Source: Pedobacter ginsengisoli (GTDB taxonomy: Bacteria; Bacteroidota; Bacteroidia; Sphingobacteriales; Sphingobacteriaceae). From it: 64,000 nt of DNA. Shown here piece by piece: positions 54,410-63,059 of the stretch (the first letter of the stretch is position 1; each line of letters opens with the position of its first letter). The stretch lies in contig NZ_CP024091.1 of the NCBI RefSeq assembly GCF_002736205.1, positions 2,046,001 to 2,110,000 on the forward strand, given 5' to 3'. Below the pieces are notes generated by a model. The model was given only the letters and a program-made list of their open reading frames with translations. It ran no database searches and was not told the DNA's origin. The position numbers were made by a program, and so were the translations under genes.

Positions 54410-55279
54410 ATGCCCGGACCTAATTTTAAGAAAGCTGCATTAATAGCCATTATATTATTTGCCTGTCAATTTGCAAATGCCCAAGCTGTATCAACTCCTG
54501 AAAACACGCCTTCAGAGTGGTCAGCTCCTTACCAACCATTTCGAATAGCAGGTAATCTGTATTACGTAGGCACTTATGATCTCGCATGTTATCTGATCAC
54601 AACATCAGAAGGAAATATACTTATCAATACAGGCCTTGCTGCCTCGGCTGATAGGATAAATAAAAATATTGAGACTTTAGGTTTTAAGCCCACCGATACG
54701 CGCATATTATTAACAACGCAGGCACATTTTGACCATATGGCCGGAATGGCAGCAATTCAACGTCTCACTGGCGCAAAAATGATGGTTAACAGAGGAGACT
54801 CATCAGTAGTAGCAGATGGAGGAAAGTCTGATTATGCCCTCTTATCTACTTTTGAACCTGTTAAAATTGACCGGGTTCTAAATAACAGAGATACTATTAA
54901 ATTAGGAGCTGCGCGTTTGGTTATGCTCAATCATCCAGGTCATACTAAAGGTTCCTGCAGTTTTCTGTTTGATGTTAGGGATAAGCAAAGATCTTATCGT
55001 GTTCTAATAGCAAATATGCCTACAATTGTTACAGAAAAGAAGTTTTCAGAGGTACCCACATACAAGCAAATTGCGAGTGACTATGCCTATACGCTACGTG
55101 AAATGAAGAAATTGTCATTTGATATATGGCTTGCCTCTCATGCCAGCCAATTCAACCTTCATAAAAAACATAAACCAGGCGACAAGTATAATCCTTCTGT
55201 TTTTATCGACAAGGCTGGATATGACGCTGCACTAAAAGACTTACAACGTCAGTTTTCTAACAAAATCAAGAAGAACTAG
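54410..55279 (+). CDS. Subclass B3 metallo-beta-lactamase, Gln116 variant
   Basis: A 289-residue secreted enzyme: the signal peptide ends near ANA-QAVS (about 26). The metal motif reads TTQAHFDHMAG (about 102-112), with Gln in place of the first His of the HxHxDH motif; the rest of the ligands are present, His in LNHPGHTKGSC and His in ASHASQF. B3 enzymes with Gln116 are known, the GOB type of Elizabethkingia, and remain active. B3 enzymes are also known from Pedobacter. It hydrolyses beta-lactams with two zinc ions in the periplasm. Activity and spectrum are not testable here. It converges with the next gene at a gap of 7 bases. Confidence 0.9.
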   Translation: MPGPNFKKAALIAIILFACQFANAQAVSTPENTPSEWSAPYQPFRIAGNLYYVGTYDLACYLITTSEGNILINTGLAASADRINKNIETLGFKPTDTRILLTTQAHFDHMAGMAAIQRLTGAKMMVNRGDSSVVADGGKSDYALLSTFEPVKIDRVLNNRDTIKLGAARLVMLNHPGHTKGSCSFLFDVRDKQRSYRVLIANMPTIVTEKKFSEVPTYKQIASDYAYTLREMKKLSFDIWLASHASQFNLHKKHKPGDKYNPSVFIDKAGYDAALKDLQRQFSNKIKKN

Positions 55280-55286
55280 CTTAAAA

Positions 55287-56486
55287 CTATTTACCCGGCA
55301 CAATCTTATAAATTGCACCCTTTTCTTCTTCAATCAAGTTAACAAGCATGTAAACCTCGCCGTACTGATCTTCACCAAAACTGTATATCTGCAAATATCC
55401 AGGTTCCCTGGAAATAGAAAGTTTCTCTCTTTTCCATAGCTCCTGGTTAACGTCGGTTAAAGTCCACACAGTTCCCATCAAATCTCCAAATATGTATTTA
55501 CCTGAAAGTTCAGGAAGCTGCTTGCCGCGGTAAAGAAAGCCACCTGTAACACTAATACCTTCACTACGACCATAATCTGTAATAGGATTTATCCAGTTCT
55601 TTGGATCAGGATCATTAGGAAATTTCACATGTGTACCCTCTCTTACACGCCAGCCAAAATTGCCACCTTTGGTCACAATATCAACTTCCTCCCAATTATT
55701 CTGCCCTACATCTCCTGCAAACAACCTTCCGTCGACCCTATCAAAGCTAATCCGCCATGGGTTTCTGAAACCGTAAGCATAAATTTCAGGTTTTGCATTT
55801 TCCACTTTTATAAATGGATTGTCTTTCGGAATAGCATAAGGAGTTGAGTTCACATCTATCCTCAGTATTTTACCGAGCAATGTGTTTAAATTTTGCCCAT
55901 TGCCATAGGTACCATGTCTGTCATTATAAGCACCCCCATCCCCTATGCTTATATACAGAAAACCATCTGGACCAAACTTTAGGTCACCACCATTATGATT
56001 AGATTCTGGTTCATTAATAACCAGAACATCCCTGGACTTGGTTTTATCAGCAAGATCACCATTTCCTGCTGACACCTTATATTCGCGAATAACACTTTGG
56101 TGATCTATGCCAGGTGTTTTAGGAATACGCTTACTAAAATACACATAGAACTTACCATTTTTAGCATATTTAGGATGAAAGGCCAGCCCAAGCAATCCCA
56201 TTTCATCACTACTATTCATCATCAATACTTCGTCTGTAAAATCCAAAAAAGGCTTTGCAAGCAGTTTACCATTTTTGATTATCCTTATCTTACCTTTTTG
56301 TTCACAGATAAATAAGCTACCAGACTCATCGTTTGGTGCTGCAAAGGCTGTGGGATATAATAGCTGATCAGAAACGAGTTGAAGATTAACCTTTACAGGT
56401 GACAAACTAGCTTGTGATTTAACTTCTGTAATCGCACTTAACAGTGCAAATACAATCATTAAGGAGAGTCTCTTTGATTTCATCAT
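55287..56486 (-). CDS. PQQ-dependent aldose sugar dehydrogenase (soluble GDH-like)
   Basis: A 399-residue exported protein: signal peptide (LSLMIVFALLSAITEVKSQA) and a six-bladed propeller. The motifs NHNGGDLKFGPDGFLYISIG (about 165-185) and AYGFRNPWRISFDR are typical of the soluble glucose/aldose dehydrogenase family that binds PQQ and calcium. It would oxidise a sugar in the periplasm, passing electrons to the respiratory chain. PQQ synthesis genes are not in the window, so PQQ may be imported. The start is at an ATG pair at 56486 and 56483. It may be part of a family that only resembles GDH; substrate unproven. Confidence 0.85.
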   Translation of the reverse strand: MMKSKRLSLMIVFALLSAITEVKSQASLSPVKVNLQLVSDQLLYPTAFAAPNDESGSLFICEQKGKIRIIKNGKLLAKPFLDFTDEVLMMNSSDEMGLLGLAFHPKYAKNGKFYVYFSKRIPKTPGIDHQSVIREYKVSAGNGDLADKTKSRDVLVINEPESNHNGGDLKFGPDGFLYISIGDGGAYNDRHGTYGNGQNLNTLLGKILRIDVNSTPYAIPKDNPFIKVENAKPEIYAYGFRNPWRISFDRVDGRLFAGDVGQNNWEEVDIVTKGGNFGWRVREGTHVKFPNDPDPKNWINPITDYGRSEGISVTGGFLYRGKQLPELSGKYIFGDLMGTVWTLTDVNQELWKREKLSISREPGYLQIYSFGEDQYGEVYMLVNLIEEEKGAIYKIVPGK

Positions 56487-56626
56487 GTTAATATAATGCA
56501 TTTATCAATCAAAGCCTAATGAAATCATATCTCAAAAAAAACGATTATTTGGTTGATCCATGATCAAAATTATGAGCGAGAAAATGGATTTAGATGTAAA
56601 TATACTCTAACAAGTATATCATAAAA

Positions 56627-56649
56627 CAAGGCCGCCTAAGCGGCACTTG
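56627..56649 (-). terminator. Terminator of the M16 peptidase operon
   Basis: CAAG-GCCGC (56627-56635) pairs with GCGGC-A-CTTG (56640-56649) around CTAA, with one bulged base. On the minus strand a TTTTAT tract follows, 29 bases beyond the peptidase stop. Confidence 0.75.
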
Positions 56650-56678
56650 CATTCATAAAAAAAAGATTGTTAATGTCA

Positions 56679-59495
56679 TTATAAATCAGGCAATAATACA
56701 AACCTTATAAAATTGTCTTCTTTCAGATAGGCTTTCGCAGCAGCATGCAAGGTTGCAGTATCTAGTTGTTCAATTGTTTCATTGGCCTTTAAAAAGGCTT
56801 TAGGGTCTTCATCATCAAGATATTGCAACGACAAATAGTTCAGCCAAAACCCATTGTTGTTTTCCATCAGTTCATTTTGCCTGATCTGCTCAGCCTTAAA
56901 CTTTTGCAGGTCAGTTGCTAATACACCTTTCTCTCTTAATTTCTTTAATTCTTCCAATGTAGCAGCAATCAGCTTCTCTACATTCGCCGGTGCACAGCCA
57001 AAATTTACTGTAAAACTGTAACGGTTTGCGGGATACTTAGTGCGGGCTATCTGAACACTTGGCGTATACACACCTGCCTCAGTCTCTCTCAATCTTTCAG
57101 TAAGTCGAAACTGAAGGATTTCCTGCAAAGCTATCAGCGATAGGTTATTCTGCGCATTAAATTCATAATCGCCAGTAAATACCAGTTTCACAGTTGCTTT
57201 ATCTTCCTTACCCGACAGAACTGTTTTAGAAATTTTACCGGTAGGCGTACGTATGCCGAGATCATTAGCCTGCTCCTTTAAGCCCTTAGCCGGCAATGAA
57301 GCCAGATATTGCTCTGCTTGCAGCCGTAGTGTATCGATATTAAAGCTACCTACAAAGAAGAAAGTAAAGTCGCCTGCATCAGAAAAACGCTCCTGATAAA
57401 TATTGAAAGCTTTATCTAGTGTAATACTTCTCAGTTTATCTAGAGTTGGCCCTGACTTTCGTGGATGATAATTACCCAACACGGTAGCAACAGTATCTGC
57501 AAAAATATTATTTGGATCTGTATAACGCATATTAATCTGCTGGGCAGAGTTCCTGATAATGGTGTGAAACAGTGCTGTATCCTTTCTCGGTTCTGTGAAA
57601 TACAGGTGAATCAATTCCATTGCCACTCCCATATCCTTTACTGATGCCCCGCCCTGCAACCCTTCAACCCTATCACCAATAAAAGGCTTAACAGAAGCTT
57701 GTTTTCCATTGAGTACTTTAGGAAGGCTAATGTTGTCATGATCACCAAGTCCGAAGCTTGCTATAATGCCCGCTGCATTTGCTGCCGATTCATAATCTGC
57801 ATCGCGATATAACGAAGTCCCTCCTTTACTTAACGCCAAAAACACTATTTCATCGTTCTTATAATCTGTTGGTTTTAATACTACCCTAGCACCATTACTC
57901 AGAGTCCATTCTGTCAAACCCAGTTCAGGAATTTGACGTTCTCCAACAATACTTCCATTTACAGGACGTTTTGATAATAATCCTCTACCTGTCTTAGCTT
58001 CTACATAAGGTTTAATTACCGAACGTTGAACCGTATTCATCCAGGTATATACAGTATTCTCATCAGGTAAGTTTACCTTTTCAGCAGTCGGAGCAGTAAT
58101 AATGACATCCCTGTTTATAGCTTTCATTAATGTCTTGGCCACACCATTTACTTTTGCTAAAGTGATTTCAGGAAGCATCCTTTTCACTAAATTAAACTCC
58201 CTTTCAATCCCAGGCACAGCCTCTCCTTTCAAAAAATGGACTTTATACTGATCTGCAAGTGCTGTAGAAGTCTGTTTATCTTTTTCTCTTAATGAAGCCT
58301 CCATCTGAGCTACTACCTGTTGTTTCATTCTAAGCAGTTCTGATTCAGTAAAACCATTCCTGTTAATACCCTCTACTTCGGTCCATGCCGCCTTAAACCC
58401 AGATTCAAACTCATCTTTACGGGGTGTCAGGCTTATAGAAAGCACATTCAATCCGCCCATCAATGCACCAAACCCTCCATTTAGCTTCATAAAGGGGGCA
58501 TTGGATCTTTTTGAGGCCTCTGCCAATCGTGCGGCAAACATTCCTGAAAAAAGATTTCTGATCAGGTTTTCTTTAAAATCAATTTCCCTCCTGATAACCT
58601 GTTCTTTGTGTTTAACCAGAATCTCAATAGTGGTTTCTGACAATTCAGGATCAGTAACTGTTTTAAACTTGTTTTTACCATCCAGCGCAATATTATAACT
58701 CTGCTGCTTTTTAGCTTGTGCAGGCATTTTAAGGTTAGCAAACAAACGTTTAATTTCTGCCTCAATAGCCTGAACATCCACATCTCCAACCACAATCACT
58801 GCTTGCAAATCCGGTCGGTACCAGTCTTTGTAAAAAGAACGGATTACCTCGGGTGTAAAGTTTTTCAGTACTTCTTCGGTGCCAATCGGAAGGCGCTTTA
58901 CATATTTAGAGTAGTTTAGCAAAGATGGCAAGGTTTGATCCTGTACTCTTTGGCGGGCACCAGCACGCAAGCGCTTTTCTTCCAAAACTACTCCTCGTTC
59001 ACGTTCTATTTCTTCGGGATCCAGGCAAGCGTCCTGTGCCCAGTCACGCAAAATCAGCATCCCGTTTTTCAGTATCTGTTGGTTATCGGTGGGGATAGGT
59101 AACTGATATACTGTTTCATCAAAGCCTGTGTAAGCATTAAGATCAGCTCCAAAACGGATTCCCGATTTTTGCAGGTATTCAATTAATTCATTCTTCGGAA
59201 AATGTTTGGTTCCATTAAAACTCATATGTTCCATAAAATGAGCCAGGCCACGCTGATTTTCATTTTCTAAAATAGAACCAGCTTTTACAACCAGATATAA
59301 AATAGCCCTGTTTTTTGGTTCTACATTTTTTTGAATGTAATAACTAAAACCATTTTTAAGTTTCCCGGTTTTTACCTGAGGGTTAAGCGCAAGTAAACGT
59401 TCCTTTTTTACCTGTGCTACTATTGTAAATGGCATACTAAGAACAGCAAATACTAAAAAGGAAAATAACAAATTTCTACTTTTCATCAATATCAT
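56679..59495 (-). CDS. M16-family zinc metallopeptidase (pitrilysin-like)
   Basis: A 938-residue exported protein with a signal peptide (LLFSFLVFAVLSMPFTIVAQ). The zinc site is the inverted HxxEH in LAHFMEHMSFNGT (about 84-96), with the third ligand Glu in the ERGVVLEEKRLRAG region. There are four M16 domains in two halves (second half about 500-938), the second lacking HxxEH, as expected for this family. It would degrade peptides in the periplasm. The ATG at 59495 overlaps the stop of a 58-residue secreted-peptide gene (ATGA), so both are translated together; another ATG three codons in is possible. Confidence 0.92.
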   Translation of the reverse strand: MILMKSRNLLFSFLVFAVLSMPFTIVAQVKKERLLALNPQVKTGKLKNGFSYYIQKNVEPKNRAILYLVVKAGSILENENQRGLAHFMEHMSFNGTKHFPKNELIEYLQKSGIRFGADLNAYTGFDETVYQLPIPTDNQQILKNGMLILRDWAQDACLDPEEIERERGVVLEEKRLRAGARQRVQDQTLPSLLNYSKYVKRLPIGTEEVLKNFTPEVIRSFYKDWYRPDLQAVIVVGDVDVQAIEAEIKRLFANLKMPAQAKKQQSYNIALDGKNKFKTVTDPELSETTIEILVKHKEQVIRREIDFKENLIRNLFSGMFAARLAEASKRSNAPFMKLNGGFGALMGGLNVLSISLTPRKDEFESGFKAAWTEVEGINRNGFTESELLRMKQQVVAQMEASLREKDKQTSTALADQYKVHFLKGEAVPGIEREFNLVKRMLPEITLAKVNGVAKTLMKAINRDVIITAPTAEKVNLPDENTVYTWMNTVQRSVIKPYVEAKTGRGLLSKRPVNGSIVGERQIPELGLTEWTLSNGARVVLKPTDYKNDEIVFLALSKGGTSLYRDADYESAANAAGIIASFGLGDHDNISLPKVLNGKQASVKPFIGDRVEGLQGGASVKDMGVAMELIHLYFTEPRKDTALFHTIIRNSAQQINMRYTDPNNIFADTVATVLGNYHPRKSGPTLDKLRSITLDKAFNIYQERFSDAGDFTFFFVGSFNIDTLRLQAEQYLASLPAKGLKEQANDLGIRTPTGKISKTVLSGKEDKATVKLVFTGDYEFNAQNNLSLIALQEILQFRLTERLRETEAGVYTPSVQIARTKYPANRYSFTVNFGCAPANVEKLIAATLEELKKLREKGVLATDLQKFKAEQIRQNELMENNNGFWLNYLSLQYLDDEDPKAFLKANETIEQLDTATLHAAAKAYLKEDNFIRFVLLPDL

Positions 59496-59668
59496 TGTTT
59501 TTCAAGCAGATCTTTATAAGTTTTTTGATAAGAGTCGTTTATAATTACTTCTGCAATAGCTTTATCCTTTTGTTTAAGATCAGTGCTATTATTATTTTGG
59601 GCCATTACTCCTACTGAAGATGTCATTGCCACACTTAAAACTAAGACTTTAATTCTTTTGGGTATCAT
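59492..59668 (-). CDS. 58-residue secreted peptide coupled to the M16 peptidase
   Basis: MIPKRIKVLVLSVAMTSSVG is a clear signal peptide with cleavage near VMAQ (about 24). The mature part is only 34 residues: NNNSTDLKQKDKAIAEVIIN followed by DSYQKTYKDLLEKQ, a short charged helix. The TGA at 59492-59494 overlaps the peptidase ATG by four bases. The frame is short but has a signal peptide and perfect coupling, so it is probably a real gene. The function is unknown; a substrate, chaperone or inhibitor of the peptidase is possible. Confidence 0.65.
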   Translation of the reverse strand: MIPKRIKVLVLSVAMTSSVGVMAQNNNSTDLKQKDKAIAEVIINDSYQKTYKDLLEKQ

Positions 59669-59871
59669 AGTTAATCGGATTTTAGATTTTTAAAATATAA
59701 ATTATCAGACTGCAAATCTAGCCGTCTACAAAGGGAAAAAATTGGACTTTATGACCAATAAATTGGATTATAGTGCAAAGTGCAGCAACAAAAAGGAAGT
59801 TGAGACTGGCAGCAAACCGAATGTTGGCAACTTAAATTCTTAATTGTTTTACTCCTTATTAACTTTGAGAT

Positions 59872-61017
59872 ATGAGACAATATACCTTAACCGCTTCCTT
59901 AATCGTATTGACTATTGCCCTGGTATCATGGGGACAGAAAGGTCATAAAGCCATTGCAACAATCGCAGAAAAACACTTAACCACAAATACTAAAAACATA
60001 GTAAACAACTACTTGAAGGGTGAGACCATGAGCGAAGCAAGTACCTGGGCTGATGAGATTAGTAACGATTCTAAGTATAAAAATACAGCTTCATGGCATT
60101 ATGTTAACCTGCCACTTGGATTAACAAAAGATCAATTCACAGACTACATTATCAAACAGGATAAGGACAATGTTTATACTGCAATTTTAAAAGCAGAAGC
60201 AAACCTAAAGGACAAAACACTTAGTTTAGAACAAAAAAATGAAGCTTTAAAATTCCTGATTCACTTGGTAGGTGATGCACATCAGCCTATGCATGTTAGC
60301 CGTGCAGAAGATAAAGGTGGCAACAACGTACAGGTTAGATTTAATGGAAAAGGGACCAATTTACACGCCCTATGGGATGGAAAACTTATTGACCACGAGG
60401 GGTTCAATTATGCTGAAATGGCAAAAAAATATGACTGGGCAAATCCTGACCAAGTAAAAAAATGGCAAGCCGATAGCCCTATGCAATGGCTATGGGAAAG
60501 TTACCAGGTTAGCACCCAGATATATGACGAAATACAACCTGGGGGCAATATTGATGAGGCTACTTACAAAAAATCAATTGCAATTATCCACTTGCGTGTT
60601 GCTCAGGCTGGTGTACGCCTGGCCGGAGAACTCAATAAATTATTGAATGATCAGAAATTCAATCCTGCTGAAAAAGTTACAACACCAATTTCTGCTAATG
60701 TTGCGCCAAATAAACCAATTAATAAACCTGTAGCCACCAAAGCAATTTCAATAAAACTATCAGATCTAAAAAGTTCAATTGGCAAGAATGTAATAGTTAC
60801 AGGCAAAGTATACAGCCTGAAAGATATTAAAAGCATGGTATTGGTAAATGTTGGGGCAGCTCACCCTAACCAATTGCTTACACTTGCCTTAAAAGGAAAA
60901 GCAAAAGAACTGGCAAATAAAATGAATGGAAAAACTATTACTATCCAAGGTACAGTAAGTACATTTAAAGGAAGGCCAGAAATGGTAGTTAACGACCCTA
61001 ATCTGATTAAATTTTAA
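59872..61017 (+). CDS. S1/P1 nuclease with C-terminal OB-like domain
   Basis: A 381-residue exported enzyme. The signal peptide ends before Trp20, so the mature N-terminus is Trp (WGQKGHK), the residue that binds zinc in S1/P1 nucleases. Other ligands are visible: His25, Asp in STWADEI, His in SWHYVNLP, His and Asp in FLIHLVGDAHQPMHV, and His and Asp in NLHALWDGKL. The trinuclear zinc site is complete. After the usual nuclease end (about 265) comes a Pro-rich linker and an OB-like beta domain (about 290-381, NVIVTGKVYSL, KTITIQGTVSTFKGRPEMVV) that could bind nucleic acid. It cleaves single-stranded DNA and RNA outside the cytoplasm. The next gene starts five bases later. Confidence 0.9.
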   Translation: MRQYTLTASLIVLTIALVSWGQKGHKAIATIAEKHLTTNTKNIVNNYLKGETMSEASTWADEISNDSKYKNTASWHYVNLPLGLTKDQFTDYIIKQDKDNVYTAILKAEANLKDKTLSLEQKNEALKFLIHLVGDAHQPMHVSRAEDKGGNNVQVRFNGKGTNLHALWDGKLIDHEGFNYAEMAKKYDWANPDQVKKWQADSPMQWLWESYQVSTQIYDEIQPGGNIDEATYKKSIAIIHLRVAQAGVRLAGELNKLLNDQKFNPAEKVTTPISANVAPNKPINKPVATKAISIKLSDLKSSIGKNVIVTGKVYSLKDIKSMVLVNVGAAHPNQLLTLALKGKAKELANKMNGKTITIQGTVSTFKGRPEMVVNDPNLIKF

Positions 61018-61022
61018 ACAAC

Positions 61023-61505
61023 ATGAGTTTAACAGCACAATTAGCAAAGCATTTAAGAGATGTCCATTTTGGCGGAAACTGGACATCCTCAAACCTCAAG
61101 GATAATTTGGCAAATGTAACCTGGCAACAGGCTACAAGCCAAGTTCATTCTTTAAATACCATTGCTACATTAGTTTATCATGTAAACTATTACATAAGCG
61201 CTGTACTAAAGGTATTTCAGGGGGCACCACTTGATGCAAGCGATAAATATAGTTTTGACCTTCCACCAATCCAGTCTGAAAAAGACTGGAATAATTTACG
61301 GGATAAAGCTTTTGCCGATGCTGAAACCTTCACTTTATTAATAGAACACCTGCCAGAGCATAAGCTTTGGGAAAACTTTGCAGACGAAAAATATGGAAGT
61401 TATTACAGAAATATCCAGGGAATTATTGAACATACCCATTACCATTTGGGACAGATTGCATTAGTTAAAAAAATTCTTTTACAAGAACACCAAAACAAGG
61501 ATTAA
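61023..61505 (+). CDS. DinB-like four-helix protein
   Basis: A 160-residue protein of the DinB/YfiT-like fold: four long helices with metal-binding His positions in LVYHVNYYISAVL (about 57-69) and HTHYHLGQIALVKKIL (about 138-153). The third His is among the later two. Such proteins are thiol-dependent or metal-dependent transferases or simply of unknown role. It is cytoplasmic and follows the S1/P1 nuclease by five bases, which makes an operon, though a functional link is not clear. Its stop overlaps that of the converging gene by four bases. Confidence 0.8.
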   Translation: MSLTAQLAKHLRDVHFGGNWTSSNLKDNLANVTWQQATSQVHSLNTIATLVYHVNYYISAVLKVFQGAPLDASDKYSFDLPPIQSEKDWNNLRDKAFADAETFTLLIEHLPEHKLWENFADEKYGSYYRNIQGIIEHTHYHLGQIALVKKILLQEHQNKD

Positions 61506-62152
61506 TTTCCTTTGATTTTTAAGTTTCTGAAATCTCCAGCAGATTCATGCCCAGCCCAGAAAGCTATTTTTCCGGAATTTAAATTACCTAAAGGAACTAC
61601 CTCTAAACAAGGTTTAGAATTTCCGTTCACGTAAACACTGATCAATTTTTCGGCAACTTTAATTCGAACCTTAAACCAGTCTGCCGGATTTACATCTGCT
61701 CCAAGTGGCTGCTCATATTTTAACGGAAAAGATGATCTTAGTTTCGGCCAATCATTGTCTGGAACTGAGATGTATTGAACTGCATGCTTTTTACGAAGAG
61801 CATCATCTGCCTTAAAATTAAATGGTCTAAAATAAATTGCCTGATAGGTAGAATCGTTTTGTATATGAAAGGCAAATCCGACAAAGCTTTTTTGAAAAAC
61901 ATCTTCCCCCTTCACTTCAAACTCTATTTCACCATTTTTAAAGTCACGATGTTTTATAATAGCCAAACCCGGACCAGCATTGGCATTTATGTGTAGAATG
62001 GGGCTTAGGGCTGCATCGGTCATATTTATAGTTCGATTTACAGTATGTCTAACCTTTGTAATGTCTACCGTTGTTGTTTTCTGAGCTGATACTTTTACGG
62101 TGACCGTAAAAGTGGATAACAAGGCGATAATTAAGAATTTTGGACTTTTCAT
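61502..62152 (-). CDS. Exported beta-sandwich protein (LamG/DUF1080-like)
   Basis: A 216-residue protein with a signal peptide (KFLIIALLSTFTVTVKVSAQ). The mature part looks like a concanavalin-type beta sandwich (FKNGEIEFEVKGEDVFQKSF, STYQAIYFRPFNF, DWFKVRIKVAEKLISVYVNG, GKIAFWAGHESAGDFRNLKI). This is close to the DUF1080 or LamG type, often glycan-related. No catalytic residues can be named. It lies alone, divergent from the Crp-type regulator gene, and the palindrome TGTTCA-AAAA-TGAACA sits between their starts. Confidence 0.65.
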   Translation of the reverse strand: MKSPKFLIIALLSTFTVTVKVSAQKTTTVDITKVRHTVNRTINMTDAALSPILHINANAGPGLAIIKHRDFKNGEIEFEVKGEDVFQKSFVGFAFHIQNDSTYQAIYFRPFNFKADDALRKKHAVQYISVPDNDWPKLRSSFPLKYEQPLGADVNPADWFKVRIKVAEKLISVYVNGNSKPCLEVVPLGNLNSGKIAFWAGHESAGDFRNLKIKGN

Positions 62153-62230
62153 ATGTTCTATTTCTCTCTATTATTCAAGGGCTATGCCAATAAATATTTC
62201 CCATTTATTAAAGCACTAAACAGTTCTTAG

Positions 62231-62246
62231 TGTTCAAAAATGAACA
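62231..62246. promoter_or_regulatory. Possible operator palindrome
   Basis: TGTTCA (62231-62236) and TGAACA (62241-62246) form a perfect inverted repeat with a 4-base A spacer between two divergent genes. A dimeric regulator such as the adjacent Crp-type protein could bind it; this is inference. Confidence 0.4.
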
Positions 62247-62355
62247 TTTACCGTTCGAATAAGTACACAATCAGCCATTACCATGATTAATATAAAGAAA
62301 GAAAAGCTTATTTTTATGCTCCAAATCATTTCATTTAATCTCTAATTTGTCCTTT

Positions 62356-62970
62356 ATGATTAATTCTAATATTTCAAATGAAGCTCTGGGGATTTTTCGG
62401 AAAGGGTTAGCGCGTTTCATCACTTTTGATGAAGCAGAATGGATTGAATTCATCAGGCATCTTGACAATATAGTTATTAAAAAGAAAGACCATTTTTCGG
62501 TTAAAGATAAAGTTTGCGATGACATTGGCTTTATTATAAGTGGTTCTGTTCGATACTACCATATTAAGGATGGAACAGAATTAACCGGATATTTCAGCTT
62601 TGAAAATGAATTTGTAAGTTCTTACAAAAGCTATCTTACCAGACAACCCTGTACCGGTTATATACAAGCGCTCGAGCAAACGGAAATGATACTTATTTCC
62701 AGTAAAAACATGGACTTAATGCTTAACCACCCATTATTGGGCTATAAGATGGAACGTTTTGGCCGGCTGGTTGCAGAACATTACATCTGCTGTTATGAAG
62801 ACCGAATTACATCATTTATTACTAAAACGCCTGAAGAGCGCTATCTTAAAATGCTTGAAACTGAGCCAGAAATAATGCTGCGTATACCACAACATTATGT
62901 TGCAAATTTTTTAGGCATTACTGCTGTATCGCTTTCCCGAATAAGAAAAAGAACTTTAATCTACGCCTAA
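62356..62970 (+). CDS. Crp/Fnr-family transcriptional regulator
   Basis: A 204-residue protein. Residues 20-130 form a cyclic-nucleotide-binding-type beta barrel (CDDIGFIISGSVRYYHIKDG, TGYFSFENEFVSSYKSYL), and the C-terminal helices include an HTH (RIPQHYVANFLGITAVSLSR). It lacks the residues for cAMP binding that I could check, so the ligand is unknown. The ATG at 62356 is preferred over the TTG three codons before. It lies 89 bases upstream of the NAD(P)-binding protein gene, a common pairing in Bacteroidota. Confidence 0.85.
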   Translation: MINSNISNEALGIFRKGLARFITFDEAEWIEFIRHLDNIVIKKKDHFSVKDKVCDDIGFIISGSVRYYHIKDGTELTGYFSFENEFVSSYKSYLTRQPCTGYIQALEQTEMILISSKNMDLMLNHPLLGYKMERFGRLVAEHYICCYEDRITSFITKTPEERYLKMLETEPEIMLRIPQHYVANFLGITAVSLSRIRKRTLIYA

Positions 62971-63010
62971 CTACCGGCTACTTAATTAATTTCTTATCTT
63001 TTGTTAACGT

Positions 63011-63038
63011 TTTGGTTCACAAGCTCCAATTACATTTG
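63011..63038 (+). promoter_or_regulatory. Possible promoter of the NAD(P)-binding protein gene
   Basis: TTTG (63011-63014), a 16-base spacer and TACATTTG (63031-63038, matching TAnnTTTG). The spacing is shorter than the usual 19-21 bases. The -7 ends 21 bases before the preferred start codon at 63060. Confidence 0.35.
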
Positions 63039-63059
63039 TATCATACAAACAGAAAAGAC

